Positions 1-8,998 of a DNA stretch of 64,000 bases are shown here, in pieces; the stretch's first letter is position 1; each line of letters opens with the position of its first letter. The DNA comes from Tritrichomonas musculus. Its lineage: Eukaryota > Parabasalia > Tritrichomonadida > Tritrichomonadidae. The stretch is from NCBI GenBank assembly GCA_039105265.1, contig JAPFFF010000102.1, positions 1 to 64,000 of the forward strand, given 5' to 3'. The notes under the pieces were generated by a model. It worked only from the letters and a program-made list of their open reading frames with translations, had not been told where the DNA came from and did not search any database. A program made the translations under genes and the position numbers.

Positions 1-2534
1 TCTTTCCATGAACCAGTAGTTTTGACACTGCAAATACAATCAGTTGTATCATTCACAGTTGAAGATATCCACGTATCACCATCATGTTTATAAACCTTAC
101 CAGTCATATATACTGGAGCTCCAATAACGAAATCATTAATAGAGTTCATTGATGACTCGATTGGGGAGTAGTGGGTGATTGTATTTGAACCGTTTGATGT
201 TATCTTGCCAGAAACATGTAAATTTGAATCAATTGTTGTATTTCTTGCAGTACCAAACATGCTAAATGATTGAAATCTATGACCATCAACATATATAAAT
301 ACTTCACCAGTATCAGCAGTTTTTGAAGACCTATACATAAAGACAGTATTATAAGTATCATTATATCCAAATCTAAATAAAGTAAGTGTATTTGAATCAA
401 TAGAACTAAAGAAACTTGCAATATTACTTTCGGTAGTATTAATTGTTAATGAACCATCATTATTTTTTGCTACATATTTTCCATCACATTCTGATTCCGT
501 CAAATATTTATCAGTTTCGGTTTTGTACAAATCAGTGGTTATTTCTACTTTATCTTTATTAATCGCTATTATTTTTGAACTATTCAAGAATAACGATAAT
601 TTTGGAATATTATTTTTTAATTCATATAATATTTCACTTTTATTTGCTAAATCTAATCCAAAATTTATAAGCGCTTGTTTTGCTGAACTTGATGAATAAA
701 TATCAAATATATTTAAGTCAGAACCTTTTATCATAACTCGTCCAGCAACTACTAACTGGTCTCTTATTGTTGTTTTATATTTTTGAGATTTATATGTGCA
801 GTTTATCATATCGGCATCTTTATATTGTATCATAAATTCTTCAGTATAAGGCGCATATCTTAATGTGACATAACTATTTTCGTTACATAATCTTATATCT
901 GGATAATATGGATTATTCACTATTAGCGATGGAGAATTATTTGTAAAAGTAGTAGATATCGATAATGAACCATCATCATTTTTCTCTACATAGCCCGATA
1001 AGTCGACAGGTTCTGGAATCTCACTTTTTACTTGGTCAATAGCACGGGTTAAATCACTTTTGAGAGCATATTTATCTTGGAGAAATGCAAGATTAACAAC
1101 ACTGTTTAAGTTCATTTCATCATAATCTTCATTTGCAATATAGCAACTTATTACATTGATTCTATGTTGGTTATCAAAATCATAAACAACTCCACAACTT
1201 GAACTCATTTCTAATGTTAATGCTATATTTTGAACACCATTATTTAAAACATAATCATTATTATTAATACTTGATATAGTGAATATTCCTTGATATTTAA
1301 TACTTTCATCAGTCTTATCATATCCATCAAATAACATTCCATATTGTTTCCATTTTTCAAAATATTGACTTGCATTAGTATAAAGAACCGAAAGAGTATT
1401 AATACTATTACCTTCATCATAAGTTAATTCTAATTCTTGATTGAAAGTAATTGTTTTATCAATTATTTCTGGAATATCAGATTTTAATGCATAAGTGTTT
1501 AACACATATCTAGCCGAATAAGCGTTTTTGTCTGTTGGTTCGACAGTTTTGGTTATTGAACATGATAATATTTCTGGTGTTTCACCAGTTCCTGGATTGA
1601 TTAATTCATGGGAGTTATACAGATACCAAAGACTAGAATCACTTCCTTCCATACGCAGTATCTGAGAGGGTAGATTATCATCATCGTCATTGTACGAATA
1701 GTCTGCGTGAACATAATGGGCCGTATAGTAACTGTCTGATGATACAATATCCAACCCATATTGCTCAATCAGTATATGATATGGGTCGTAATCCAAATCA
1801 AGAATTGTATTATTGGCGATTTTGAATTGAATAGTTGTTTGCCCCTCAATAATCTCTGGGATTTCGCTTTTCACTTGCTCAATAATTTTTGGGAGGTCTT
1901 CTTTTGAAACATATTCTCTGGCACAAGAATCCAAAGCTGCTTGAAGACCTTCATTAGCTGCCATACTTGTTAAACACATTGATGCTTGAGCTGATAATGG
2001 TTTAACATCATCAGCCATCAATTTCTGAAACATTTCGTCTGATAATTGGTCTCTTATGTTCAATTGCAACTCGCTATTTTTGAGAACTGTGGGTATCTCT
2101 GACAAGTCTTCTTTTTTTGCGTACAATGTCATATCTGGCAAGTCTTCTGTTTTCGTGTATGGTTCCAAAGCAGTTGTCAAAGCAGATTCATTAACCAAAT
2201 CTGTAGGTATTTCAGGTATGTCAGTTGATAATGCAAAATTGTTAACAACGTAATCACGTAATGTATTAACAGCGTTTTGAATTTCTTCACTACTAGCATA
2301 CTTTAATAATTCTTTATTGAATTCCTCTGTTTTCAAATAATCGAATAAATCAGTTGTTTTCGCGTAAGGTTTCAATAATTCTTTCAATTCCTCAGTATTC
2401 AAGCTTGACCCCAAATTATTTCCGTTATTACACTTACACCCACATGAAGTGGCATATTGTTTTATGTATTCTATTATTAATTCATCTATTGTATTTACCC
2501 TTTTGATACCACCTGCTTGCTCTATCGTAAACAT
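1..2534 (-). CDS. Fibre-like structural protein, partial at window edge (element A)
   Basis: Encodes a long modular protein starting MFTIEQAGG; an upstream in-frame ATG at 2543 is possible, but the MFTIEQ start is conserved in elements B and C. The sequence is built of repeated short modules such as YALKSDIPE and VNESALTTALEPYTKTEDL, spaced like the shaft repeats of phage and viral fibres, with a globular module (IEGQTTIQFKI and following) shared with the fibre of element C. It runs off the window's left edge, and about 84 residues lie outside by comparison with the copy at 51882. Probable role: attachment fibre or other extended virion appendage. This is inferred from modular architecture, not from a diagnosed domain. 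Confidence 0.7.
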   Translation of the reverse strand, partial: MFTIEQAGGIKRVNTIDELIIEYIKQYATSCGCKCNNGNNLGSSLNTEELKELLKPYAKTTDLFDYLKTEEFNKELLKYASSEEIQNAVNTLRDYVVNNFALSTDIPEIPTDLVNESALTTALEPYTKTEDLPDMTLYAKKEDLSEIPTVLKNSELQLNIRDQLSDEMFQKLMADDVKPLSAQASMCLTSMAANEGLQAALDSCAREYVSKEDLPKIIEQVKSEIPEIIEGQTTIQFKIANNTILDLDYDPYHILIEQYGLDIVSSDSYYTAHYVHADYSYNDDDDNLPSQILRMEGSDSSLWYLYNSHELINPGTGETPEILSCSITKTVEPTDKNAYSARYVLNTYALKSDIPEIIDKTITFNQELELTYDEGNSINTLSVLYTNASQYFEKWKQYGMLFDGYDKTDESIKYQGIFTISSINNNDYVLNNGVQNIALTLEMSSSCGVVYDFDNQHRINVISCYIANEDYDEMNLNSVVNLAFLQDKYALKSDLTRAIDQVKSEIPEPVDLSGYVEKNDDGSLSISTTFTNNSPSLIVNNPYYPDIRLCNENSYVTLRYAPYTEEFMIQYKDADMINCTYKSQKYKTTIRDQLVVAGRVMIKGSDLNIFDIYSSSSAKQALINFGLDLANKSEILYELKNNIPKLSLFLNSSKIIAINKDKVEITTDLYKTETDKYLTESECDGKYVAKNNDGSLTINTTESNIASFFSSIDSNTLTLFRFGYNDTYNTVFMYRSSKTADTGEVFIYVDGHRFQSFSMFGTARNTTIDSNLHVSGKITSNGSNTITHYSPIESSMNSINDFVIGAPVYMTGKVYKHDGDTWISSTVNDTTDCICSVKTTGSWK

Positions 2535-2548
2535 TTTGAACATAATAA

Positions 2549-5209
2549 ATGACGTCAGATGTGGATGAACAATTAATAATGAATGAGGTGAAAAAGAAAG
2601 ATTATCAAGATATGCTCATATTCATGTTCCAAAATAGTAAATCAGAGCAAATAAAAACAATAATACACAATATTATTGAGTATCTCAAGAATCCTCGTAA
2701 CTATATCAAAGACGTGAAAGAAAAGCTAAAAGATATGCTTGATAAATATAACGCAAAGCCTAAAGGAAGTAAAAGACAAAAAAATGAATTAGCTAAAATA
2801 CTTGATTCAAAAGCGAATTACTTTATTGATATATCTGGCTTACTAAAAGATAAAGCTGCGGGCACTCGCAGCCTCCGGGAACAAAGTTCCAGTCAACACA
2901 GTTGCCGACAAGCGGAGGAAGAAAAGCCTGTTATTCCACAAATTGAGGAAGAGGAAGAACCTGACTTGGAAGGCCACTATTTTAGAAACAGAATTAATAA
3001 AGACATTGAATCACTTAGTAATTTATTTACACTTGATAGTAATCATATTAATGCTTTACACTTATTTTATTGTATTGCTGATGACTCAAAAAGGTATCCG
3101 TTATTTAATAAAAAAGATACTACACAGATTCAATTACTTGTCGTATCATTGGTTGAAAACATAGATTCACATAAAAACAATAAGATACCAGATGACATAA
3201 ATAACCTAATGCAATTTGAGAAACAAAGAAGACAAACCAATATTGAAACAATGAGAAAGTTAGCTGAATCTAATCAAGAAGGTCAGCAATTATTAGATGC
3301 TTACAATAAATCTTCTACAATTGATGCTAACCAACTAGAAAGGTTTGGCTTATTAAATGAAGAGTTTACTGCTAAAAACCTTTATGGTTACTATAATAGG
3401 TCTATAAATCCTAAAGATGACTCCGATGTTAGAGTTAGGAATATCGCATTACAATTACATGATGCAATAAGAGAAACAAACATATTTGAAGAAACAACTG
3501 AACCTAAAAACAAAAAGCAACTCAAACAATTAATAAAGTACCTTAATGAAAATGGAGATAGAGAAATATTTTTTAATATGAATAGTGATATAGAAGAGCA
3601 AAGTGATATAGAAGAGCAAAGTGAATCTGCACCACAGGCGAGTCTTTCAAAGAAAGCCGAACATTTGCAAAGCAAAGTTGTTAAAGACAATTATCATGCA
3701 ATTGACGTAAATCTAGAAGATGATAGTGAATCTTTATCCGACTATAAAACAATGTCGAAGCGTGTTTTTAGCACACCAACCAAAGAATATCTTAGAAGAA
3801 ACAAACCAATTGAAGCTGAAGATGACCACAACAACTTTTCAGAACTATTGAACTCAAATATTGAAGTAACAAAAGGACCTGAAGTAAATGCTGCTGAATT
3901 CTTAAATGAATATATGAAGTCTATCCCAACAGGTAAACGTGCTGGTAAAACATTTGAAGCATCACAAAAACGTATGAGCGACCTGTACATTTTCGAAAAC
4001 AAACAAAGTATCGATGTTAGTAAATATCGAGGGGAATTATTTGATATTCTTATTAACGGTAATTACCGTGTCAAGTTTTCACCTAAATGTGCTACAAGAG
4101 ATGGAGCAGAAGCTTATTGCAAGAAAAGATTTGATAAAAATGGATATCCATTATATCGTTTAGTACCAGCTAGGCATGACACTAAAGACCCTCTCGGTAA
4201 TCCAATTTGTGATTTAAACGGTGATAGAGTTGAAGATATTGTTATTGTTGATACTCGTGGTAAGCCTGTTATTATTAATGGATATCGTCTTGTTAAAGCA
4301 GACCCTTATAAGAAATTATGGCAAACCGAACGTATTGCTGGTAAAACAAATGATTCATTCGAAGTATGGCTTAAGAATCTTATGGGAGCTAAACGAACAT
4401 GGGAATACACTTCAGAACAATGGAATGAAGGTAAGTTTAAACCTGAAATTGATAAGAAATTAGAAAAAGTAATAAACTCATATCAATCTGTTGGTTTATC
4501 CAAACCCAAAATCAGTACCAAAATTACTGCAAGAGGTTTGTGGAGTTCTATATTTTCAAAAATATGGCAAACTGTTTTATACAATATATTTACTAATGAA
4601 GAATACAAAGATTTGGAACCATTAAAATGTATATTTAGTTATTTCAAAGTATGTACAGCCATATTTATTGCACGTTATGAATCTAAAGTGATGAAAGACC
4701 ATGAACGCAATGATTGGAGTGATTGGGTTAAATATAAGAAATTACATCCAAAATCCGTAAATGCTGAATTGGGTGTTATGATTCAAAAAGAATATAATGA
4801 AAGCATTAAAGCGACTATGCCAGTTGATGGAGAAATAAATAGTGATGGTGAAATATCAGGAGTATTACAAGAAATATTGGAGCAAACAAATGACCTCATC
4901 TTTAAGACTGGTCTTGGATTCACAGAAGATAAGAAAGACCAATATGCACAGTTAGCTCAAGCTATAATTGAAAATAAAGTAAGTACAGCAACAAAGAAGC
5001 AATTACAAGACAAATTTGGTGAAAATATTGATGCTTGGATTGATTCACAAGTTGGTGGAAATTACACCACAATCAAAGGATTATATAAGGCTGCACATAA
5101 AGGTGCTGGTGATAAATCATATATTAGGTCGCGAACTGTTGAAAAGCCAGCTACAGCTGAAATTGTTGAGGAACCTTCTGATGATGATGATGACGAAGAT
5201 GAAGCATAA
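2549..5209 (+). CDS. Conserved 886-aa Maverick protein, possible structural protein (element A)
   Basis: Divergently transcribed from the fibre gene with about 14 bp between starts. The N-terminal half is charged and helical and carries a short palindrome-rich insertion around residues 100-122. A short acidic tandem repeat (SDIEEQ twice) lies near residue 350. The conserved half, from about residue 505, has ILINGNYRVKF, a DLNGDRVEDIVIVD stretch resembling calcium-binding DxNxD loops, then IINGYRLVKADPYKKLW, and ends in an acidic tail. The same C-terminal half occurs in the family-2 835-aa gene. No enzyme motif is recognised. Conservation and position beside the fibre gene suggest a virion or assembly protein, which is inference. 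Confidence 0.75.
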   Translation: MTSDVDEQLIMNEVKKKDYQDMLIFMFQNSKSEQIKTIIHNIIEYLKNPRNYIKDVKEKLKDMLDKYNAKPKGSKRQKNELAKILDSKANYFIDISGLLKDKAAGTRSLREQSSSQHSCRQAEEEKPVIPQIEEEEEPDLEGHYFRNRINKDIESLSNLFTLDSNHINALHLFYCIADDSKRYPLFNKKDTTQIQLLVVSLVENIDSHKNNKIPDDINNLMQFEKQRRQTNIETMRKLAESNQEGQQLLDAYNKSSTIDANQLERFGLLNEEFTAKNLYGYYNRSINPKDDSDVRVRNIALQLHDAIRETNIFEETTEPKNKKQLKQLIKYLNENGDREIFFNMNSDIEEQSDIEEQSESAPQASLSKKAEHLQSKVVKDNYHAIDVNLEDDSESLSDYKTMSKRVFSTPTKEYLRRNKPIEAEDDHNNFSELLNSNIEVTKGPEVNAAEFLNEYMKSIPTGKRAGKTFEASQKRMSDLYIFENKQSIDVSKYRGELFDILINGNYRVKFSPKCATRDGAEAYCKKRFDKNGYPLYRLVPARHDTKDPLGNPICDLNGDRVEDIVIVDTRGKPVIINGYRLVKADPYKKLWQTERIAGKTNDSFEVWLKNLMGAKRTWEYTSEQWNEGKFKPEIDKKLEKVINSYQSVGLSKPKISTKITARGLWSSIFSKIWQTVLYNIFTNEEYKDLEPLKCIFSYFKVCTAIFIARYESKVMKDHERNDWSDWVKYKKLHPKSVNAELGVMIQKEYNESIKATMPVDGEINSDGEISGVLQEILEQTNDLIFKTGLGFTEDKKDQYAQLAQAIIENKVSTATKKQLQDKFGENIDAWIDSQVGGNYTTIKGLYKAAHKGAGDKSYIRSRTVEKPATAEIVEEPSDDDDDEDEA

Positions 5210-5241
5210 AAAAATTACTACCTACTTTATATCCTTGCTAA

Positions 5242-6237
5242 TTATTTTTTTGAACCTGGTAATTTGAATGTTGTTGTATGCGCCTTATTTGTTCCTGGAT
5301 TTACCTGTGACTGCATAGCAGGCCCAAGCTTCGCTTGCGACAAGAAATCATTTTTAGCTTCTGTTGGACTTGCAACCTTTTGATTCTTAGATGTATCACG
5401 AGCTATACTAGATTTTTCAGGTTCTTGGTAAAAATATTTGAATTCAGTTATTGGTGATGGTAATACCTTCTTTGGGCGTATTTCATCGGGTATATCAAGT
5501 TTTTCATTATTATATTCAATATTTACTTTTGGGTCATATCCACTAAATAAGGAAGGCTCTCTAGGATGTGAATTATTTGTATTTACTTTTAAGATGGGGC
5601 TTGTGATATTTGATTTGAATACATTGAATACTGGAAAATGGTATTTCCAATCCTGAAATTCATATTTGAAACCTTTAATATCAGCATCTTCATTTTTATT
5701 TCGCAATCGAACTTTCTGCCATTGGCTCATGAATGTTTCTTTTTCGAAACAGAGAAAGATAATTATTGGTACTGGCTTAACTGTGCAATCAACGTCTACG
5801 CTCGAAGATAGTTGATAACAGAAATTATTTGTTTCTTTTACATCATATCTATAATCATAGTCTCCAATCAATAGTATATATGTTTTATTTAGGTCAGGAA
5901 ATGATTTTTCAACAAATTGGATATCTGTATTACCAAAATTAGAAAAAAGGTCCACAGTTATTGTGAATAAACGTAATAGACTAGGATCGTTTGTATTATT
6001 TATATTTCTCTCATCTTTGAAATCCACTTTTTTAGGTAAATTCAACGTTACTTCACTACCATTAATAAGTACAAATAATTCATGGTAATTACTACTTAAA
6101 TACAATAAGACTCTCCTATTTCTTTCAGAGATATATGAAAACAGTTGATGGTCCTTATTAATATTGATACAATTTGGATCTTGCAAATTAAGTTCTTGCA
6201 GTGCTGTGAATACCGATTTTTGGTTGCTGTTATTCAT
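5242..6237 (-). CDS. Unidentified 331-aa protein (element A)
   Basis: Mixed alpha/beta-looking protein starting MNNSNQKSVFTALQELN, with beta-strand-rich sequence over residues 25-190 and a low-complexity, proline- and lysine-containing C-terminal third. I do not recognise a domain. It occupies a slot between the 886-aa gene and the 130-aa gene, where family-2 elements carry unrelated proteins, so this is a variable cargo or accessory position. A T6 tract lies shortly upstream of the ATG, as for many genes of the element. The C-terminal part contains a mini-hairpin insertion at 5306-5342 (AAGC-TTC-GCTT). A minor capsid role is possible but unsupported. Confidence 0.65.
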   Translation of the reverse strand: MNNSNQKSVFTALQELNLQDPNCININKDHQLFSYISERNRRVLLYLSSNYHELFVLINGSEVTLNLPKKVDFKDERNINNTNDPSLLRLFTITVDLFSNFGNTDIQFVEKSFPDLNKTYILLIGDYDYRYDVKETNNFCYQLSSSVDVDCTVKPVPIIIFLCFEKETFMSQWQKVRLRNKNEDADIKGFKYEFQDWKYHFPVFNVFKSNITSPILKVNTNNSHPREPSLFSGYDPKVNIEYNNEKLDIPDEIRPKKVLPSPITEFKYFYQEPEKSSIARDTSKNQKVASPTEAKNDFLSQAKLGPAMQSQVNPGTNKAHTTTFKLPGSKK

Positions 6238-6261
6238 TTTTCCTTCGAAAAAAGCTGTAGC

Positions 6262-6654
6262 TTAATAAATAAGAAGGCAGCTCATGATAAATGCTGATGG
6301 TATGATTGAATTGCCATACAAATCGGTGAACCATATCTTGTAATCTCTCTTATTGCTACTGAAGAATTCGTATTTTCGATATTTGGTTTGACGCTTATTA
6401 GCTAACATAATGAATGAATCACAATATGCATCTAATTGAACTATATCTGAATGCACCATTAAATCACCAACTAAAAAGTCTTTTACAATTGCTCCAACAT
6501 ATTGAATTACAATATATTTCTTGTTTCTGCTTGATACAAATTCAAGTGGCAACGTAAATTCTGTTGATTGAGTGTGGAAATAACGTTTTGTTATGGGCTG
6601 TTTTACATTGTTTGTTGCAACATTCTTGATATTATTCATAAGCATTTTTTTCAT
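6262..6654 (-). CDS. Conserved 130-aa beta-rich protein (element A)
   Basis: Small protein with a basic N terminus (PITKRYFHTQS) followed by a compact beta-rich core: LPLEFVSSRNKKYIVIQYVGA, GDLMVHSDIVQ, SFIMLANKRQTKYRKYE, and a hydrophobic end FIMSCLLIY. Homologues sit immediately downstream of the integrase in elements B and C, so linkage to the integrase is conserved. The ATG at 6654 is followed by two further in-frame ATGs; the start is therefore uncertain by a few residues. No family is recognised. A small structural or capsid-associated protein is a reasonable guess from the strand-rich core. Confidence 0.7.
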   Translation of the reverse strand: MKKMLMNNIKNVATNNVKQPITKRYFHTQSTEFTLPLEFVSSRNKKYIVIQYVGAIVKDFLVGDLMVHSDIVQLDAYCDSFIMLANKRQTKYRKYEFFSSNKRDYKIWFTDLYGNSIIPSAFIMSCLLIY

Positions 6655-6659
6655 AGAAA

Positions 6660-8015
6660 CTAAATGTTAAAATACTTAATGTAATCTTCATTTAAGTCTC
6701 CAAATGAATTACATATGAATTTCGTATATATAATAGGTACTTCAATAATAGCTTTTTCAGCATCAGTCATACGTTTCCTACCTTTATGATGCTTTTCTTG
6801 TGGTTCATCTTTTTTAACAGTCTGATATGGTTTTAATAACTTGCAGATTACATTTCCATTACGATACTCTAGAAACTCAGCAATTTCATTAAATACTCTT
6901 CTACGCTTCTCATGCTTTTTTTGCGTTTTGCTTTTATCGAGATGAACTAATATAATATTACCTCTATTATAAGATAACAACCCCTTAAAACGTTGTTTAT
7001 CATTGATTTCCCGCAATTTCATTTGCATTTTCCTGATATATCTCCACTCCAAATCAGTATCGTTTTGCATTTGAGCTGGGGTATAATATATGTACTTCGT
7101 TGGTTTTACAAGATTCTTGTCATAAAAATCTGATGGGTCATAATCAAAATTCTTAAATCGAAGAGAACTATGAGGGGTGTTATTATAGTAATCAACCATT
7201 TGTCTCATCAAATTATAATCACTTAATCTTCGCTCATCTAACCCAAAAGCATTTCTCAGAGTTCTTATAACAGAATCAACATTTTTGTGAGCTAACGCAT
7301 ATGGAGAATCATTAATAATGAATCTTATAGGATAGAAATCAGTGATTGAATCTATTGTATTTTCCCAAAACTGGATGTCTTCAAATTGTAAATTGAGTAG
7401 CCTTTGGAAACGAGGTTTATAATAGTCGCTTTTTTTAAGCAGTTTTTTAAGAGTTTCCAGTTTGTGGTTCACGAGGATTTTCCTTAATATTTTATCAAAC
7501 TCTTTTATCCTTGCTTCTTTAATTACAGCTTTCAAGTCAAATATTAAAGTAGTTTCTCCGGTTGAAAACCAAATGACAACACTATTATCTTTCATCTCTT
7601 TTAATCCAGGTTCTCCATCACATTTGATAGTTTTGAATAGAAATTGTGGATATCTTATTATAATTCGTTCAAGGGAAAACCATATATTTCCTTTATCCTT
7701 TACAGGTTCAACGATTAGGTATCTTGTATTTGTATTGATGAGAACCAAATATATTTTATTTTCTTTTGTCAAATCTCTAGTATAGTATTTGCTAAACATC
7801 AAATCTGCTTCCCAACAACCTGGTTCATTAGAGAAATTTGGTTTTGATAATTCTTTGCATGATTTCAACTTGAAGTCAGGAATAAATGGTTCTGTTTTGA
7901 TATTACTTTTAAAGAAAGGTTGTATGTAATTATCAATGTATTTATACTTGGATTTGAAAGGATAATTGAGTAAGGAGTTGTATTCTTTATCGTAGATTCT
8001 TACTGATTTAGTCAT
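6660..8015 (-). CDS. rve-superfamily integrase (element A)
   Basis: Catalyses strand transfer of element ends into new target sites; in Mavericks it resembles retroviral and LTR-retrotransposon integrases. The rve core begins near residue 66 with GCWEADLMF, continues through YLVLINTNTRYLIVEPV and TIKCDGEPG, and reaches an acidic helix, NVDSVIRTLRNAFG, followed by YYNNTPHSSLRF, the typical end of the core. A basic C-terminal region (QRFKGLLSYNRGNIILVHLD) resembles the SH3-like DNA-binding part. It is about 80 residues longer than the family-2 integrase, partly from extra sequence in the middle of the core. A T7 tract lies just upstream of the start. Confidence 0.9.
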   Translation of the reverse strand: MTKSVRIYDKEYNSLLNYPFKSKYKYIDNYIQPFFKSNIKTEPFIPDFKLKSCKELSKPNFSNEPGCWEADLMFSKYYTRDLTKENKIYLVLINTNTRYLIVEPVKDKGNIWFSLERIIIRYPQFLFKTIKCDGEPGLKEMKDNSVVIWFSTGETTLIFDLKAVIKEARIKEFDKILRKILVNHKLETLKKLLKKSDYYKPRFQRLLNLQFEDIQFWENTIDSITDFYPIRFIINDSPYALAHKNVDSVIRTLRNAFGLDERRLSDYNLMRQMVDYYNNTPHSSLRFKNFDYDPSDFYDKNLVKPTKYIYYTPAQMQNDTDLEWRYIRKMQMKLREINDKQRFKGLLSYNRGNIILVHLDKSKTQKKHEKRRRVFNEIAEFLEYRNGNVICKLLKPYQTVKKDEPQEKHHKGRKRMTDAEKAIIEVPIIYTKFICNSFGDLNEDYIKYFNI

Positions 8016-8101
8016 TTTTTTCCAAAAAAAGTATTGATATACAAAAAAATATCAATTACAGGTAAATCATCACGTTTTTCATAAGATTTGGTGAGGGTCG
8101 G

Positions 8102-8138
8102 CAACTTTGTTGACTGGGGCAATGCCCCCGGAATTCCG
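8102..8138. repeat. Cluster of three mini-hairpins
   Basis: Between the integrase and KilA-N genes lie three adjoining perfect palindromes: CAAC-TTT-GTTG (8102-8112), GGGGC-AAT-GCCCC (8116-8128) and CGGAATTCCG (8129-8138). They are richer in G+C than their surroundings. The same style of short stem with a three-base loop recurs throughout the window. Confidence 0.8.
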
Positions 8139-8148
8139 ACCGTCGATT

Positions 8149-8907
8149 TTATTGGCTCATACTATTAAAGTATTCTTCAATTAATGTATGGAGCTTATTG
8201 AGATGCTCTATTTTGATATCAACACAGTTACCACTATTGGAAACCTTATAATCATCTGTTCCAAATGATGCTTTTATAATGTTCTTGATGTTTAAATTTG
8301 GTGTCATACTAATAGGAAGGTCATCTTTGAAGTAAAATCTTTCGTTTTCATTATTATAATGGTTAACAACTTTTCTCCAAGTACTCTTATGACGACGACA
8401 CAAATGAAGCCTAATGAAACCTTCTTTATTAATATCCTCTTTGTAAATCAAATAACGGTAATCATTCTTGTGATTTTCTGGAACTGCACGTGGTTTGAGT
8501 TCATCAATTTGTTGCTGATGTTGTTTGCGTTCACGTTCAAATTGGGAGTCTAAAAGTTTGGCGATATAGATTGCATAGGTTGGTGACGCCCACATTGCAA
8601 TATAATTGACAAGTAATCGGTGAACATAATAACCTCTCAAATTAATAGGAACATCATCACGTTTTTCATAAGATTTTTCTAACCTCGGAATTCCGAGGGT
8701 CGATTTTTGAGACTCAAATTCTTGTAATAACTCTTTTGTTGTCTGATTTTCAAACCAATGATAAGCTTGTTTGTTGGATTTACATGCAGTTATTATACTT
8801 TGCATTTGGTACATTTCATCTTTGATTGAATGTATGATGCGTAAATGTGTATTATATTGAATAAATTCGTAGTCATCATTAATTCGTTCTACGTTTATCG
8901 AAGCCAT
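8149..8907 (-). CDS. KilA-N domain protein (element A)
   Basis: DNA-binding protein of the KilA-N type found in large DNA viruses, phages and, in large numbers, Trichomonas Mavericks. The domain spans about residues 15-130: YEFIQYNTHLRIIHSIKDEMYQMQ, then the diagnostic helix-turn region GYYVHRLLVNYIAMWASPTYAIYIAKLLD. The C-terminal half (KPRAVPENHKNDYRYLIYKE and NNENERFYFKDDLP) is conserved in the copy in element C. A short palindrome insertion centred on GGAATTCC lies between the two parts of the domain. In family 1 it sits between integrase and capsid genes on the same strand; in family 2 it lies next to the polymerase. Likely regulates element transcription or replication. Confidence 0.88.
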   Translation of the reverse strand: MASINVERINDDYEFIQYNTHLRIIHSIKDEMYQMQSIITACKSNKQAYHWFENQTTKELLQEFESQKSTLGIPRLEKSYEKRDDVPINLRGYYVHRLLVNYIAMWASPTYAIYIAKLLDSQFERERKQHQQQIDELKPRAVPENHKNDYRYLIYKEDINKEGFIRLHLCRRHKSTWRKVVNHYNNENERFYFKDDLPISMTPNLNIKNIIKASFGTDDYKVSNSGNCVDIKIEHLNKLHTLIEEYFNSMSQ

Positions 8908-8998
8908 TTGTTCTGGAGATAAAAAATTATTTTAAAAATAGATTTGCAAAAAAATGTGGGGACAGCAATTTTGCTGCTACCGGTTTTCTCAAATCAAT

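Noticed and set aside
5016-5267. Several 60-110 codon reading frames overlapping the long genes on either strand (for example here, 3391-3690 and 7462-7785)
   Set aside because: They lie wholly or mostly inside longer conserved genes, have low-complexity hydrophobic composition, and have no homologue at the same place in the diverged family.
5242-6237. The 331-aa protein as the penton/minor capsid protein
   Set aside because: Position is variable between families and unrelated proteins occupy it elsewhere, which does not fit an essential capsid component; left as unidentified.
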